Source: Pseudomonas viridiflava
GTDB lineage: Bacteria > Pseudomonadota > Gammaproteobacteria > Pseudomonadales > Pseudomonadaceae
NCBI RefSeq assembly: GCF_900591205.1
Contig: NZ_UUPU01000085.1
Coordinates: 248,001-312,000 of the forward strand
DNA length: 64,000 nucleotides
Reading direction: 5' to 3'
Part shown: in pieces, positions 24,561 through 33,444 of the stretch
How the letters are laid out: every line of letters starts with the position of its first letter
Position numbering within the stretch: the first letter of the stretch is position 1
Notes under the pieces: generated by a model
Told to the model about the DNA's origin: nothing
The model's database searches: none
Seen by the model: only the letters and a program-made list of their open reading frames with translations
Program-made: the position numbers and the translations under genes

Positions 24561-25310
24561 ATGACCGACGCCATCCAACAGCTGCGCGAACGTGGGGTGC
24601 TGACCCTGCAGCTCAACCGGCCCGACAAGAAAAACGCCCTGACCCGTGCCATGTACACCCAATTGGCCGAGGCGCTGGAGCAAGCCGACGCGGATCTCTC
24701 GGTGAATGCCGTGCTGATCCAGGGTAGCCGTGACTGTTTTACCGCCGGCAACGACATCGGCGACTTTCTTGAACAGCCCCCCGCCGACCTCGACAGCCCG
24801 CCGTTCCACTTTATGAAAAGCCTGCTTAACTGCCGCAAGCCGGTGATCGCCGCCGTGGCGGGCGCGGCGGTGGGTATTGGCACGACGCTGCTGTTGCATT
24901 GCGACCTGGTGTATATCAGCCGCGATGCGCGGTTGCGCATGCCGTTCGTCAACCTGGGGCTGTGCCCGGAGTTTGGCTCGAGCCTGATCCTGCCGCGGCT
25001 GTTGGGGCATGCGAAAGCGGCTGAACTGTTGCTGTTGGGCGAGGTTTTTACCGGCGAGCAGGCAGCGGCGTGGGGGATAGCCACGCAGGCGCTGGGCAGC
25101 GGTGAAGCGGCGCTGGCCAAGGCGCGGGAAGTCGCCGAGCGTTTTGAAAGCCTGGCGCCGGGGGCGGTGCAGGTCACCAAGCAATTGATGAAGAGTGTCG
25201 ATCGCGAGCAACTGCGCAAAGTGATTGAAGAAGAGGGCGCGCTGTTTACTCAGCGCCTGAAGTCGCCCGAAGCGATTGCGGCGCTGTCAGGGTTTATCAA
25301 CCGGCAATGA
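24561..25310 (+). CDS. Enoyl-CoA hydratase/isomerase family protein
   Basis: A 249-residue crotonase-fold protein. The first CoA-binding segment is LNRPDKKNALTRAMY. The oxyanion-hole region includes FTAGNDIGDFL, and the second is VAGAAVGIGTTLLLHCDLVY followed by MPFVNLGLCPEFGSSL. The later glutamate typical of hydratases is present as PEFGSS, but the exact reaction (hydration, isomerisation or CoA hydrolysis) is not fixed by these marks. Its place after the ferredoxin reductase matches PA4330 in PAO1. The ATG at 24561 lies 30 bases past the upstream stop codon. Confidence 0.88.
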   Translation: MTDAIQQLRERGVLTLQLNRPDKKNALTRAMYTQLAEALEQADADLSVNAVLIQGSRDCFTAGNDIGDFLEQPPADLDSPPFHFMKSLLNCRKPVIAAVAGAAVGIGTTLLLHCDLVYISRDARLRMPFVNLGLCPEFGSSLILPRLLGHAKAAELLLLGEVFTGEQAAAWGIATQALGSGEAALAKAREVAERFESLAPGAVQVTKQLMKSVDREQLRKVIEEEGALFTQRLKSPEAIAALSGFINRQ

Positions 25311-26195
25311 TCAAATCGGCAGTTCTGCCAGGTCGGCCTCTAGCGCCTCAAGGAACACCCTGACCCGCGCCGGCACGTAGCGACGGCTCGGCATGATGGC
25401 CCACACCGCCAGCTCTTCCAGGGACGCATCCTGCAGATGGACTTGCACCAGTGAACCGTCCTTGAGTTGCCTGCACACATCCACGCATGTCAGCAGCGCG
25501 AGCCCAAGCCCCTGGAGCGCAGCAGCCCTTACGGAATCGACGCTGCTGGTCTGAAAGCGCCCACGCACGCGCTTTGGCTGCAGTGTTTGATCAATCACCA
25601 AAGGCCAGCGCGGTGCGCTATCCAGAATGATGCAGTCGTGGGTGTCGAGGTCACTGGCGACGGTTGGCAGGCCGCGTCGCTGCAAATACTCGGGCGAGGC
25701 GCAAATAACTCGTGGGTTGACCGTGATTTTTCGGGCGATGAGTTCCGAATCGGGCAACGGGCCAATACGCAGCGCGACATCCATGCCCTGAGCAACAATA
25801 TCGGCCATCTGCTCGCTGATATTGACCTCGACCTTGAGTTCCGGGTAATCCGCCAGCAGGCGCGGCAGCAACGCCAGGACGATGGACTGGCCGAAGATGC
25901 TTGGGGTGCTCACGCGCAATACGCCGGATACCCGGCTTGAGGTTTGGCCTAGCTCGCGCCTGGCGTTTTCTTCCGCCTCGCTCATGGCGAAGGCGTGGGG
26001 CAGCAGCGCTTCACCCTCGGTGGTCAGTGAGACCGAACGTGTCGAGCGGTGGAACAGGCGTACACCCAGCTCTTCCTCCAGGGCCGCCACTCGGCGCGAC
26101 ACCTGCATCGGCGTCACGTCTAGCTGGCGTGCAGCGGCTGAGAGGCTACCCGTTGAGGTGACGGCGAGAAACAGCCTCAGGTCTGAAGTCTGCAT
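25311..26195 (-). CDS. LysR-family transcriptional regulator
   Basis: A 294-residue LysR regulator. The N-terminal winged helix is DLRLFLAVTSTGSLSAAARQL, followed by VSRRVAALEEELGVRLFHRSTR. The effector domain begins near residue 90 (SGVLRVSTPSIFG) and ends with the usual alpha/beta pattern. It diverges from the Old Yellow Enzyme gene, the standard layout for a LysR protein controlling its neighbour. Its stop codon lies next to that of the enoyl-CoA hydratase gene. With the next two genes it forms a three-gene module that interrupts an otherwise conserved gene order. Confidence 0.92.
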   Translation of the reverse strand: MQTSDLRLFLAVTSTGSLSAAARQLDVTPMQVSRRVAALEEELGVRLFHRSTRSVSLTTEGEALLPHAFAMSEAEENARRELGQTSSRVSGVLRVSTPSIFGQSIVLALLPRLLADYPELKVEVNISEQMADIVAQGMDVALRIGPLPDSELIARKITVNPRVICASPEYLQRRGLPTVASDLDTHDCIILDSAPRWPLVIDQTLQPKRVRGRFQTSSVDSVRAAALQGLGLALLTCVDVCRQLKDGSLVQVHLQDASLEELAVWAIMPSRRYVPARVRVFLEALEADLAELPI

Positions 26196-26306
26196 GATTA
26201 TATCGGTATCCGTTATGGCGCCTTCACCGGGCCTGTGCTTGAGCGGTCACAGGGCGTGCGTTAGCTTTCGCGGCAACTGGAAACGTTGCGTGTGGAGTGC
26301 GGAAGC

Positions 26307-27425
26307 ATGACTGATTTGAGCCAAAAAGTTTTATCCAAATATGTTATTAAAAATGCATCGCTGCCAAACCGCCTGGCCGTAGCGCCCATGACCCGTGTGA
26401 GTGCGACGGCCGATGGGCTGCTCACACAGGCCATGCACGACTACTACCTTCGATTCGCCAGGGGCGGTTTTGCCCTGATCATCAGTGAAGGCTTGTACAC
26501 CGACCGGGTCTTTTCACAGGGCTACCTGTTTCAGCCGGGTCTGGTGAATGACGTGCAAGCGCGCTCGTGGGCGGCGGCCAACCAGGCACTTCAACAACAG
26601 GGCGCAACGGTGTTCGCGCAACTCATGCATGCGGGGGCGCTGAGCCAGGGCAACCGGTTTTGTGAACTCAGCGCGGGGCCTTCGGCGGTTCAGCCGATGG
26701 GTGAGCAAATGCCGTTTTACTTCGGTGCCGGTCGCTACCACGAGCCTGTCGAACTCAGCGAAGTGCAAATTGCTGAAGTGATTCAGGGGTTTGTCGATTC
26801 GGCGGCGCGGGCGGTGCACATCGGCGGCTTTGATGGCATTGAAATCCATGGCGCCCACGGCTACCTGCTCGATCAGTTCCTGACCACTTACACCAACCAG
26901 CGTACGGATCGCTGGGGCGGCGGCATCCATGCGCGCGTGGCGCTGCTGGTGGACATTGTCAAAGCGATTAAAGCTGAGCTGGGCAGCGCGGTGCCTGTGG
27001 GTATTCGTATCTCGCAAAGCAAGGTGAATGACGTCGACTACAAGTGGCCAGGCGGCGAAGCGGATGCGCAGGTGATTTTCGCGTGCCTGGCGCAGGCCGG
27101 TGCCGACTTCATCCATGTCAGTGAGTATCGAGCCTGGCAGCCGGCGTTTGCCGAAGGGCAGGCGACCTTGGTCGCGCTGGCGCGGCGTTATGCACCGGGG
27201 CTTACGATTATCGCCAATGGCAGCCTGCTCGATATCGGGCGAGCCAATGACGCGTTGCACGACGGTGCCGACCTTATCGCCCAGGGCGAAGGCGCCCTGA
27301 GCAATCCTGACTTACCACAGCTGTACGCTGCGGGGCGTGAGCCAAGGCCGTTCGACAGCTCAATTCTGGGGCCAATCGCCAATATCAAGGACAGTGAACT
27401 GGCGTTCAGTGGGGTACATTCTTGA
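26307..27425 (+). CDS. Old Yellow Enzyme family NADH:flavin oxidoreductase
   Basis: A 372-residue FMN enzyme of the OYE family, a TIM barrel that reduces activated double bonds or nitro compounds. The barrel start is RLAVAPMTRVSATADGLLT. The catalytic region is GGFDGIEIHGAHGYLLDQFL, with substrate-anion residues in HGAH, followed by the TNQRTDRWGG loop. FMN phosphate is bound near IIANGSLLD. The ATG at 26307 lies just after the divergent promoter region shared with the LysR gene. Its end overlaps the next gene by four bases, so the two are coupled. The physiological substrate is not predictable. Confidence 0.9.
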   Translation: MTDLSQKVLSKYVIKNASLPNRLAVAPMTRVSATADGLLTQAMHDYYLRFARGGFALIISEGLYTDRVFSQGYLFQPGLVNDVQARSWAAANQALQQQGATVFAQLMHAGALSQGNRFCELSAGPSAVQPMGEQMPFYFGAGRYHEPVELSEVQIAEVIQGFVDSAARAVHIGGFDGIEIHGAHGYLLDQFLTTYTNQRTDRWGGGIHARVALLVDIVKAIKAELGSAVPVGIRISQSKVNDVDYKWPGGEADAQVIFACLAQAGADFIHVSEYRAWQPAFAEGQATLVALARRYAPGLTIIANGSLLDIGRANDALHDGADLIAQGEGALSNPDLPQLYAAGREPRPFDSSILGPIANIKDSELAFSGVHS

Positions 27426-28393
27426 TCCCGCTCAAGTGCCGGATGGCATTGGCCGGCCTGCTGATCGCTATTGCCGGAGCGTCGCAGGCGGGGCCTCGGT
27501 TTGAAGCCGGTTCGTTGCCTGCCAAGTGGTTCAGCGCGGGGCCGGAGTGTGCGACGTTTCGGGATGATTTTCAGGTCCATGCCTACAACGACAACCTTTA
27601 CATACTGCGCCAGTCGGGTTGCGTGAGCAGTGATAAGCCATTTCTGTACTTGCTGTTCGGTAAGGAGCGGGCAATCCTTTTTGATACCGGAGCGGGTGAC
27701 GATACGGCCCCGGCGAGCGCTCGAGTGCCGAATGTCATAGGGGCTGTGGATCAGGTGATCAATCAATGGCTGGCGCGTAATAAGCGCCAATCCATTCCAT
27801 TGGTCGTGACGCACTTGCACGGTCATGCGGATCACGTCGTGGGGGACGCCCAGTTTGCCAAGCGGCCGGGTACAACCTTCCTCAAGCCGGATGATGTTGA
27901 AGTGCTCAAGGGCTTCTTTGGCATTACCCGATGGCCGCAACAGAGTGTTGCCTATGATCTGGGTGGGCGCATTCTTGACATTATTCCCGTGCCGGGGCAC
28001 GACGCGACGAGTATTGCCGTGTACGACCGGCAAACCGCGGTGCTATTGACGGGAGACGTTGTGTATCCCGGAAGGATCTACGTGAACGACCCCGACCCAC
28101 AGGTGATGCAGGACAGCTTGCAGCGGCTTGTCGACTTTACCGACAGCCGACCGGTGGCCCACGTGTTGGGCTCGCATATTGAACAGCGGGCGCCCTATGT
28201 CGAGAACCCGATTGGCCTGCACTATGCGCCACAGGAAGTTCCTCTGCAGCTGGGGCGTGCGCATTTGCTGGAGATACTTGAGGCGACGCGGTTACGCAGC
28301 GGCGGCCAGGTGGTGCAGAAGGCTTATCGGGACTTCACGCTCTGTGGCAAGTACCCGTCGTGTACGCCAGTGAGTGTGGGCGTGGGTAAATAG
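27422..28393 (+). CDS. Secreted metallo-beta-lactamase-fold hydrolase
   Basis: A 323-residue MBL-fold protein. The zinc motif is THLHGHADHVVGD, giving HxHxDH. The strand RILDIIPVPGHDATSIAVYD supplies the next histidine, and LLTGDVVYPG the bridging aspartate. The TTG at 27422 overlaps the upstream stop codon. It was chosen because it gives a basic n-region (KCR) before the hydrophobic stretch ALAGLLIAIAGASQA, making a normal signal peptide; the ATG at 27443 would lose it. So export to the periplasm is likely. It is translationally coupled to the OYE gene, suggesting a shared detoxification or degradation task, but the substrate is unknown. Confidence 0.82.
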   Translation: MIPLKCRMALAGLLIAIAGASQAGPRFEAGSLPAKWFSAGPECATFRDDFQVHAYNDNLYILRQSGCVSSDKPFLYLLFGKERAILFDTGAGDDTAPASARVPNVIGAVDQVINQWLARNKRQSIPLVVTHLHGHADHVVGDAQFAKRPGTTFLKPDDVEVLKGFFGITRWPQQSVAYDLGGRILDIIPVPGHDATSIAVYDRQTAVLLTGDVVYPGRIYVNDPDPQVMQDSLQRLVDFTDSRPVAHVLGSHIEQRAPYVENPIGLHYAPQEVPLQLGRAHLLEILEATRLRSGGQVVQKAYRDFTLCGKYPSCTPVSVGVGK

Positions 28394-28410
28394 GCTTATG
28401 CCAGAAACCA

Positions 28411-28443
28411 AAAAGCCCCGTCATGTGAATGACGGGGCTTTTT
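28411..28443. terminator. Bidirectional terminator between the MBL gene and pyk
   Basis: The stem AAAAGCCCCGTCA (28411-28423) pairs with TGACGGGGCTTTTT (28430-28443), with T runs on both sides. It serves both convergent genes. Confidence 0.92.
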
Positions 28444-28460
28444 GTTATTCAGCGTTTCAC

Positions 28461-29912
28461 TTAGACCATTGGGTCGCCAACGTGCAGGATCTTCATGCCG
28501 TTGGTGCCGCCGATGGTGTGATAGCTGTCGCCTTTGGTCAGGATGACCCAGTCGCCTTTCTCTACAACGCCACGTTTGATCAACTCGTCGATGGCCGCCT
28601 GGCTGACTTCATGCGGCGGCAACGAAGCCGGATCGAACGGTACGGTGTACACGCCACGGAACATCGCCGCACGGGCCTGGGTTTCGCGGTGGGGGGAGAA
28701 CGCGTAGATCGGCACCGAGGAACGGATGCGCGACATGATCAACGGCGTGTAGCCACTCTCGGTCAAGGCGATGATCGCCTTCACGCCCGGGAAGTGGTTG
28801 GCGGTGTACATGGCGGCCAGGGCGATGCTCTGGTCGCAGCTTTCGAACACTTTGCCGATGCGGTGGCTGGAGGTCTTGCTGGTCGGGTGCTTTTCGGCGC
28901 CGACACAGATACGTGCCATGGCTTGAACCGCTTCCAGTGGGTACGGGCCGGCAGCACTTTCTGCCGAGAGCATCACGGCGTCGGTGTAGTCGAGCACGGC
29001 GTTGGCCACGTCGGATACTTCGGCACGGGTCGGCATCGGGTTCTGGATCATCGACTCCATCATCTGGGTCGCCACGATCACCGCTTTGTTGTGGCGGCGT
29101 GCGTGCAGGATGATCTTCTTCTGGATACCGATCAGCTCGGCGTCGCCGATTTCCACGCCCAAGTCACCACGGGCAACCATCACGGCGTCGGAAGCCTTGA
29201 TCAGGCCGTCGAGGGTTTCGTCATCGGCCACGGCTTCGGCGCGCTCGATCTTCGCCACCAGCCAGGCGGTGCCGCCAGCTTCGTCGCGCAGTTTGCGGGC
29301 GTATTCCATGTCGGCGGCGTCGCGCGGGAAGGACACGGCGAGGTAGTCCACTTCCATTTCGGCGGCGAGCTTGATGTCGGCCTTGTCTTTTTCAGTCAGG
29401 GCCGGCGCCGTCAGGCCACCGCCACGACGGTTGATGCCTTTGTGGTCGGACAGCGGGCCGCCGATGATTACGGTGCAATGCAGCTCGGTTGGGGTCGCGG
29501 TGTCGACGCGCATCACCACACGGCCGTCGTCCAGCAGCAGTTCGTCACCGACGCCGCAATCCTTGACCAGGTCCGGGTAGTCGATACCCACGACTTGCTG
29601 GTTGCCTTCGGTCAGGGGGTGGCTGGTGGAGAAGGTGAAGGTGTCACCGATCTTCAGCTCGATCCGCTTGTTGGCGAATTTGGCAATACGGATTTTCGGG
29701 CCTTGCAGGTCACCCAGCAGTGCGACGAAGCGGCCATGTTTGGCGGCCAGGTCACGCACCAGCTTGGCGCGAGCCTTGTGCTCGTCCGGGGTGCCGTGGG
29801 AGAAGTTCAGACGGGCAACGTCCAAACCAGCCAGAATCAGCTGTTCGAGGACTTCCGGCGAGTTGCTGGCCGGGCCAAGGGTGGCGACGATTTTGGTACG
29901 ACGGACGGACAT
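28461..29912 (-). CDS. pyk: Pyruvate kinase
   Basis: A 483-residue pyruvate kinase, the last step of glycolysis, making ATP and pyruvate from phosphoenolpyruvate and ADP. It begins with RRTKIVATLGPASNSPEVLEQLI. Active-site marks include the metal-binding SHGTPDEHKARAKLVRD region, LLLDDGRVVMRVD, KIERAEAVA with the catalytic lysine, and MVARGDLGVEIG. The C-terminal allosteric domain is complete. The two convergent neighbours share its terminator. It matches pykA (PA4329) of PAO1 by position. No HexR-like operator was visible in its upstream region. Confidence 0.95.
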   Translation of the reverse strand: MSVRRTKIVATLGPASNSPEVLEQLILAGLDVARLNFSHGTPDEHKARAKLVRDLAAKHGRFVALLGDLQGPKIRIAKFANKRIELKIGDTFTFSTSHPLTEGNQQVVGIDYPDLVKDCGVGDELLLDDGRVVMRVDTATPTELHCTVIIGGPLSDHKGINRRGGGLTAPALTEKDKADIKLAAEMEVDYLAVSFPRDAADMEYARKLRDEAGGTAWLVAKIERAEAVADDETLDGLIKASDAVMVARGDLGVEIGDAELIGIQKKIILHARRHNKAVIVATQMMESMIQNPMPTRAEVSDVANAVLDYTDAVMLSAESAAGPYPLEAVQAMARICVGAEKHPTSKTSSHRIGKVFESCDQSIALAAMYTANHFPGVKAIIALTESGYTPLIMSRIRSSVPIYAFSPHRETQARAAMFRGVYTVPFDPASLPPHEVSQAAIDELIKRGVVEKGDWVILTKGDSYHTIGGTNGMKILHVGDPMV

Positions 29913-30087
29913 GCACAGACTCCTGAGTTCAAGCGCTGAGGAAGGCTACTATGCTCTTTCGTTGTAGTCATTGTTCGTTTGCACTACTTATCGACGATCG
30001 GCTTGTTTTTGCTGCGGCTGAATAGACGAACAACCTTGAAGATTTTCGACGAGGGGTCGATACACTGCACAAGACAGGAGAACCCTC

Positions 30088-30462
30088 ATGCGAATTTTGC
30101 TCATTGCTGCCCTGGCCGTCAGTGTTGTCGGCTGTACCCGCTGGTCGATGGACCACCATTTGAACAACGCCTACCGCGCCTACGGGGTGGGTGATTGCCA
30201 GCGCGTCACCCTGGAATTGTCTCAAGTGGACCGCGAAAGCCGTACCCGGCGTTATGTTCAGCCGGAGGTTTCGATGTTGCGCGGGCAGTGTCTGGAGCGG
30301 CAGAAACTCTTCGTTGATGCGGTGCAGACCTATCAATTCATTATCAATCAGTACCCGTCGAGTGAGTACGCTTACCGGGCGCGTGCGCGGCTCGACACCC
30401 TGCAACAGCTGGGGCATTACCCCGGTGCAAGTGCCGCCCAGCCGCGTCCTGCGTCCTTGTAA
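30088..30462 (+). CDS. Small TPR-like lipoprotein
   Basis: A 124-residue lipoprotein. The signal peptide MRILLIAALAVSVVGC ends in a lipobox with cysteine at residue 16. The mature part is a short helical repeat region with CQRVTLELSQVDRES, FVDAVQTYQFIINQYPSSEYAYRARARLDTL. The last segment matches the TPR pattern seen in BamD/YfiO-like proteins (tyrosine, proline, SSEYA). With only about two repeats it is much shorter than BamD. It diverges from pyk and is followed by a PilZ gene, the PA4328/PA4327 neighbourhood in PAO1 as I recall. Its partner is unknown. Confidence 0.75.
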   Translation: MRILLIAALAVSVVGCTRWSMDHHLNNAYRAYGVGDCQRVTLELSQVDRESRTRRYVQPEVSMLRGQCLERQKLFVDAVQTYQFIINQYPSSEYAYRARARLDTLQQLGHYPGASAAQPRPASL

Positions 30463-30688
30463 TGATATTCGTCATTGCAGAACTGGCCCGTCGCCAGTCT
30501 TGGGCTATTCTCTGAATATTCATTTGTACAAGTTTCGATTCGAGTGAATGCAGGGCCCGGACTTGGTAGATGTTTAGTGACAGAACATTAACTGTTGTCA
30601 CACCGAGATCCAGGGAGAGCGAGGGGAATGTGCTCGTTCCGAATCACTGGCACGGCCAGAGTCATGGCCAATGGATGGCGATCTCAAC

Positions 30689-31048
30689 ATGTTTACCGAC
30701 CGACGGATCGAGCGGCATCAGTTACCTTACTTCCTTCAAGTGTTTAACCGCCTCACAGACAAACCTATCGGTTTCTTGGGGAATGCCTCGGAAGATGGGC
30801 TGATGTTAATCAGCCAATTGCCCATGATGGTTGAGGTGGACTTCGAGTTGCGTTTGAAGATTCCATGTGCGGACGACACCTTCCATGAAATCGACATCAC
30901 GGCTACCTGCCTCTGGAGCCATGAAGATATCAACCCGCAGCATTACGATTCCGGGTTCCGCGTGCTCCAGGCACCCGAGGAATATGGGCAATTGATCAAC
31001 GTTCTATTGCACTACTTCAGTTTTGATCCTTTGCAGGCTTCGGCTTAG
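30689..31048 (+). CDS. PilZ domain protein, probable cyclic-di-GMP receptor
   Basis: A 119-residue single-domain PilZ protein. The RxxxR motif is DRRIERHQL at residues 4-9, and the second binding motif NASEDG (D/N-x-S-x-x-G) follows about 25 residues later. Together these are the residues that hold cyclic-di-GMP. The rest is a beta barrel ending in a helix. I chose the ATG at 30689, directly before the binding motif; an in-frame ATG at 30671 would add six residues, and neither start has a strong ribosome site. Such proteins relay the second messenger to motility or biofilm targets. The target is unknown. Confidence 0.82.
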   Translation: MFTDRRIERHQLPYFLQVFNRLTDKPIGFLGNASEDGLMLISQLPMMVEVDFELRLKIPCADDTFHEIDITATCLWSHEDINPQHYDSGFRVLQAPEEYGQLINVLLHYFSFDPLQASA

Positions 31049-31109
31049 ATACAGTTTGTTGTAGACCCGACCAAGGGCTTTTTTGCCCCTGCCGTGGTGG
31101 TGCAGTTTT

Positions 31110-32441
31110 TTAGAAGACGCCGGCTTTTTTCCAGCTCAGGTAGCGTGTTACCAACGCCGCCCCCAGGTCCGATGGCAAGGTGTCCAATATCGACAAGCCG
31201 TGTGCGCTCAACCGGTCGTGTAATTCGTCCCGGGTATTGAGGTAATCGACGGTGCCGCTGTAGGCCAGGGCTTCCGGCAAGGTTTGTACCGGAGCTTGGC
31301 GCAACTGATCGAGTACTTCCTCGCGCAAACTTGCCAGCAGCACCCTGTGCTGGCGACTGATACGCTTTACGGCGGTCAGCAGGGCTTCGTCCTCCTCATC
31401 CCGCAGGTTGGTGATCACGATCACCAGTGCCCGACGTTTTTGCCGGGCTAACAGCTGGCTTGCTGCCGCCTGGTAGTCGGCCGTTCGTCGGGTGGTGTCG
31501 AGGTCGTATACCGCGTTGAGCAGCAGGTTCAACTGGCTGCTACCTTTTACCGGTGCCAGGTAGCGTGGCTGGTCACCGGCGAAGGTACAAAGCCCCACCG
31601 CATCGCCCTGGCGCAACGCGACATAGCTGAGCAGCAGGCAAGCGTTGAGAGCATGGTCAAAATGCGACAGCTCGTCATCCTGGCTACGCATGCGCCGGCC
31701 GCAATCCAGCATGAACACAATTTGCTGGTCGCGCTCATCCTGGTATTCCCGAGCGATGGGCGTGCGTTGCCGTGCCGTCGCTTTCCAGTCGATCTGACGC
31801 AAGCTGTCACCCTCGCGAAATTCGCGCAGTTGATGAAACTCCAGTCCCAACCCCCGCCGTTGGCGCTGGCGCACTCCCAGTTGGCTCAGCCAGTTGTCTA
31901 CGCCCAGCAGTTGCGCGCCGTAAAGGCGGGCGAAATCCGGGTACACGCGGGTCACATCGCTGACCTCAACAAAACGTCGTGCGGACCACAGGCCCAAAGG
32001 GCTGGGCAGGTGGATTTCACAGCGGGTGAAACTGAAGTGCCCGCGCCGCAACGGGCGAAGACGATACCCCAGCTCACTGCGCTCACCGGGGCGCAGCGCT
32101 ATGGATTGGGGCATGTTCTCTACCGTCAGCCCGTCGGGGACATGATCGAACACCTGGACCGTCATCGGCTGTGGGTAGTCATGTTCCAAGGTCAGGCGAA
32201 CCTCACCCCAGCGTCCCAGCGCCAGGCTGCCGGGCATCTGCCGTTGCATGCGCGGGGACGGGCGGCGGCGCTGGCGCAGGGCGTCCAGCACGGCGAGCAG
32301 CAAGAGGGCCAGCAGCAGGCCCCAGGTCACGGAGTGCAAGGTGTCGGGTATCTTGAACTGCAACGCTGCCGCAGCGCCCAGCAGAATACTCAAGCCCAGC
32401 AGTACGCCAAGCCAGGTCAACAGCAGACGGGTCGGTTTCAT
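31110..32441 (-). CDS. DUF58 domain protein (von Willebrand A-like), last gene of the MoxR operon
   Basis: A 443-residue protein. Two membrane spans lie in the first 60 residues. A beta-rich part follows, and the DUF58 signature is REFREGDSLRQIDWKATARQ near residue 210. The vWA-like core starts at IVFMLDCGRRM. Its metal site reads D-C-G-R-R instead of the canonical DxSxS, so classical metal-dependent adhesion binding is doubtful. DUF58 proteins are regularly paired with MoxR AAA+ ATPases and are thought to be their clients or adaptors. The ATG at 32441 is 7 bases past the moxR stop codon. It is the last gene of a six-gene row. Confidence 0.85.
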   Translation of the reverse strand: MKPTRLLLTWLGVLLGLSILLGAAAALQFKIPDTLHSVTWGLLLALLLLAVLDALRQRRRPSPRMQRQMPGSLALGRWGEVRLTLEHDYPQPMTVQVFDHVPDGLTVENMPQSIALRPGERSELGYRLRPLRRGHFSFTRCEIHLPSPLGLWSARRFVEVSDVTRVYPDFARLYGAQLLGVDNWLSQLGVRQRQRRGLGLEFHQLREFREGDSLRQIDWKATARQRTPIAREYQDERDQQIVFMLDCGRRMRSQDDELSHFDHALNACLLLSYVALRQGDAVGLCTFAGDQPRYLAPVKGSSQLNLLLNAVYDLDTTRRTADYQAAASQLLARQKRRALVIVITNLRDEEDEALLTAVKRISRQHRVLLASLREEVLDQLRQAPVQTLPEALAYSGTVDYLNTRDELHDRLSAHGLSILDTLPSDLGAALVTRYLSWKKAGVF

Positions 32442-32448
32442 GGACGCG

Positions 32449-33444
32449 TCATTGCCGTGGGGCCGGAATCTGGTCCAGCAGTTGCTTGAGCACCTGGTCG
32501 ACCTCCAGTCCGTCGATGTCCAACTCCGGCGCGATACGTACCCGATGGCGCAGTACCGCCAGGGCGCAGCCCTTGATGTCGTCCGGGGTGACGAACTCAC
32601 CGCCACGCAACAGTGCCCGGGCACGGGCACCACGTACCAGTGCAATGGAGGCCCGTGGGCCGGCGCCGATGGCCAGCCCTGGCCAACTGCGAGTGGCGCG
32701 TGCCAGGCGCACTGCATAGTCGAGCACGTGTTCATCCAGGGCCAGTTCACTGGCGATCTGCTGCAGTTGCAATACATCTTCAGCCAGCAAAATCCTTTGC
32801 AGCGGGTGCACATCCAGCATGTCGGCCCGCGACGAGCGCGTCACTTCACGTACCATGTCCAGCTCCTGCTGCGCGTCCGGATAGTCCATGCGTACTTTCA
32901 GCATGAAGCGGTCCAGCTCGGCTTCCGGCAGCGGGTAGGTGCCTTCCTGTTCGATGGGGTTCTGGGTCGCCAGCACCATAAACGGCTGACCGATGGGCAA
33001 TGCCTCGCCTTCGAGGGTCACTTGCCGCTCCTGCATGGCTTCGAGCAGCGCAGCCTGGGTTTTGGCCGGGGCACGGTTGATTTCGTCGGCGAGCAACAGG
33101 TGGGTGAACACCGGCCCTTTTCGCAGCTTGAATTGTTCGGTGTGCAGGTCGTACACGGCATGGCCGGTAACATCGCTGGGCATCAGGTCGGGGGTGAACT
33201 GAATGCGTGCGAAATCGCCGTCGAAACAGCGCGCCAGGGCACGCACCAGCAAGGTTTTGCCCAGCCCGGGTACACCTTCGAGCAATACATGGCCGCCGGC
33301 GATCAGTGCGGTCAATACATCGTCGATCACCTGGTCTTGGCCAATCACGGCCTTGCGCAGTTCCGCACGCAGGGCCTGGGCCTGCTGGCTGGCGCGCTGT
33401 AAAGCTTCGCCGTTCAGGGCGGTGGCGTTTGGCATTTCGCTCAT
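32449..33444 (-). CDS. MoxR-family AAA+ ATPase
   Basis: A 331-residue AAA+ ATPase of the MoxR group. Walker A is LEGVPGLGKTLLVRALA, Walker B is LLLADEINRAPAKTQAALLEAM, and sensor 1 is VLATQNPIEQEGTYPLPEAELDRFM. The C-terminal lid is present. The ATG at 33444 overlaps the upstream stop codon by four bases. MoxR ATPases act as chaperones that assemble or insert metal or protein partners, often with vWA proteins, here the DUF58 protein downstream. The substrate is not known for this operon type. Confidence 0.93.
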   Translation of the reverse strand: MSEMPNATALNGEALQRASQQAQALRAELRKAVIGQDQVIDDVLTALIAGGHVLLEGVPGLGKTLLVRALARCFDGDFARIQFTPDLMPSDVTGHAVYDLHTEQFKLRKGPVFTHLLLADEINRAPAKTQAALLEAMQERQVTLEGEALPIGQPFMVLATQNPIEQEGTYPLPEAELDRFMLKVRMDYPDAQQELDMVREVTRSSRADMLDVHPLQRILLAEDVLQLQQIASELALDEHVLDYAVRLARATRSWPGLAIGAGPRASIALVRGARARALLRGGEFVTPDDIKGCALAVLRHRVRIAPELDIDGLEVDQVLKQLLDQIPAPRQ

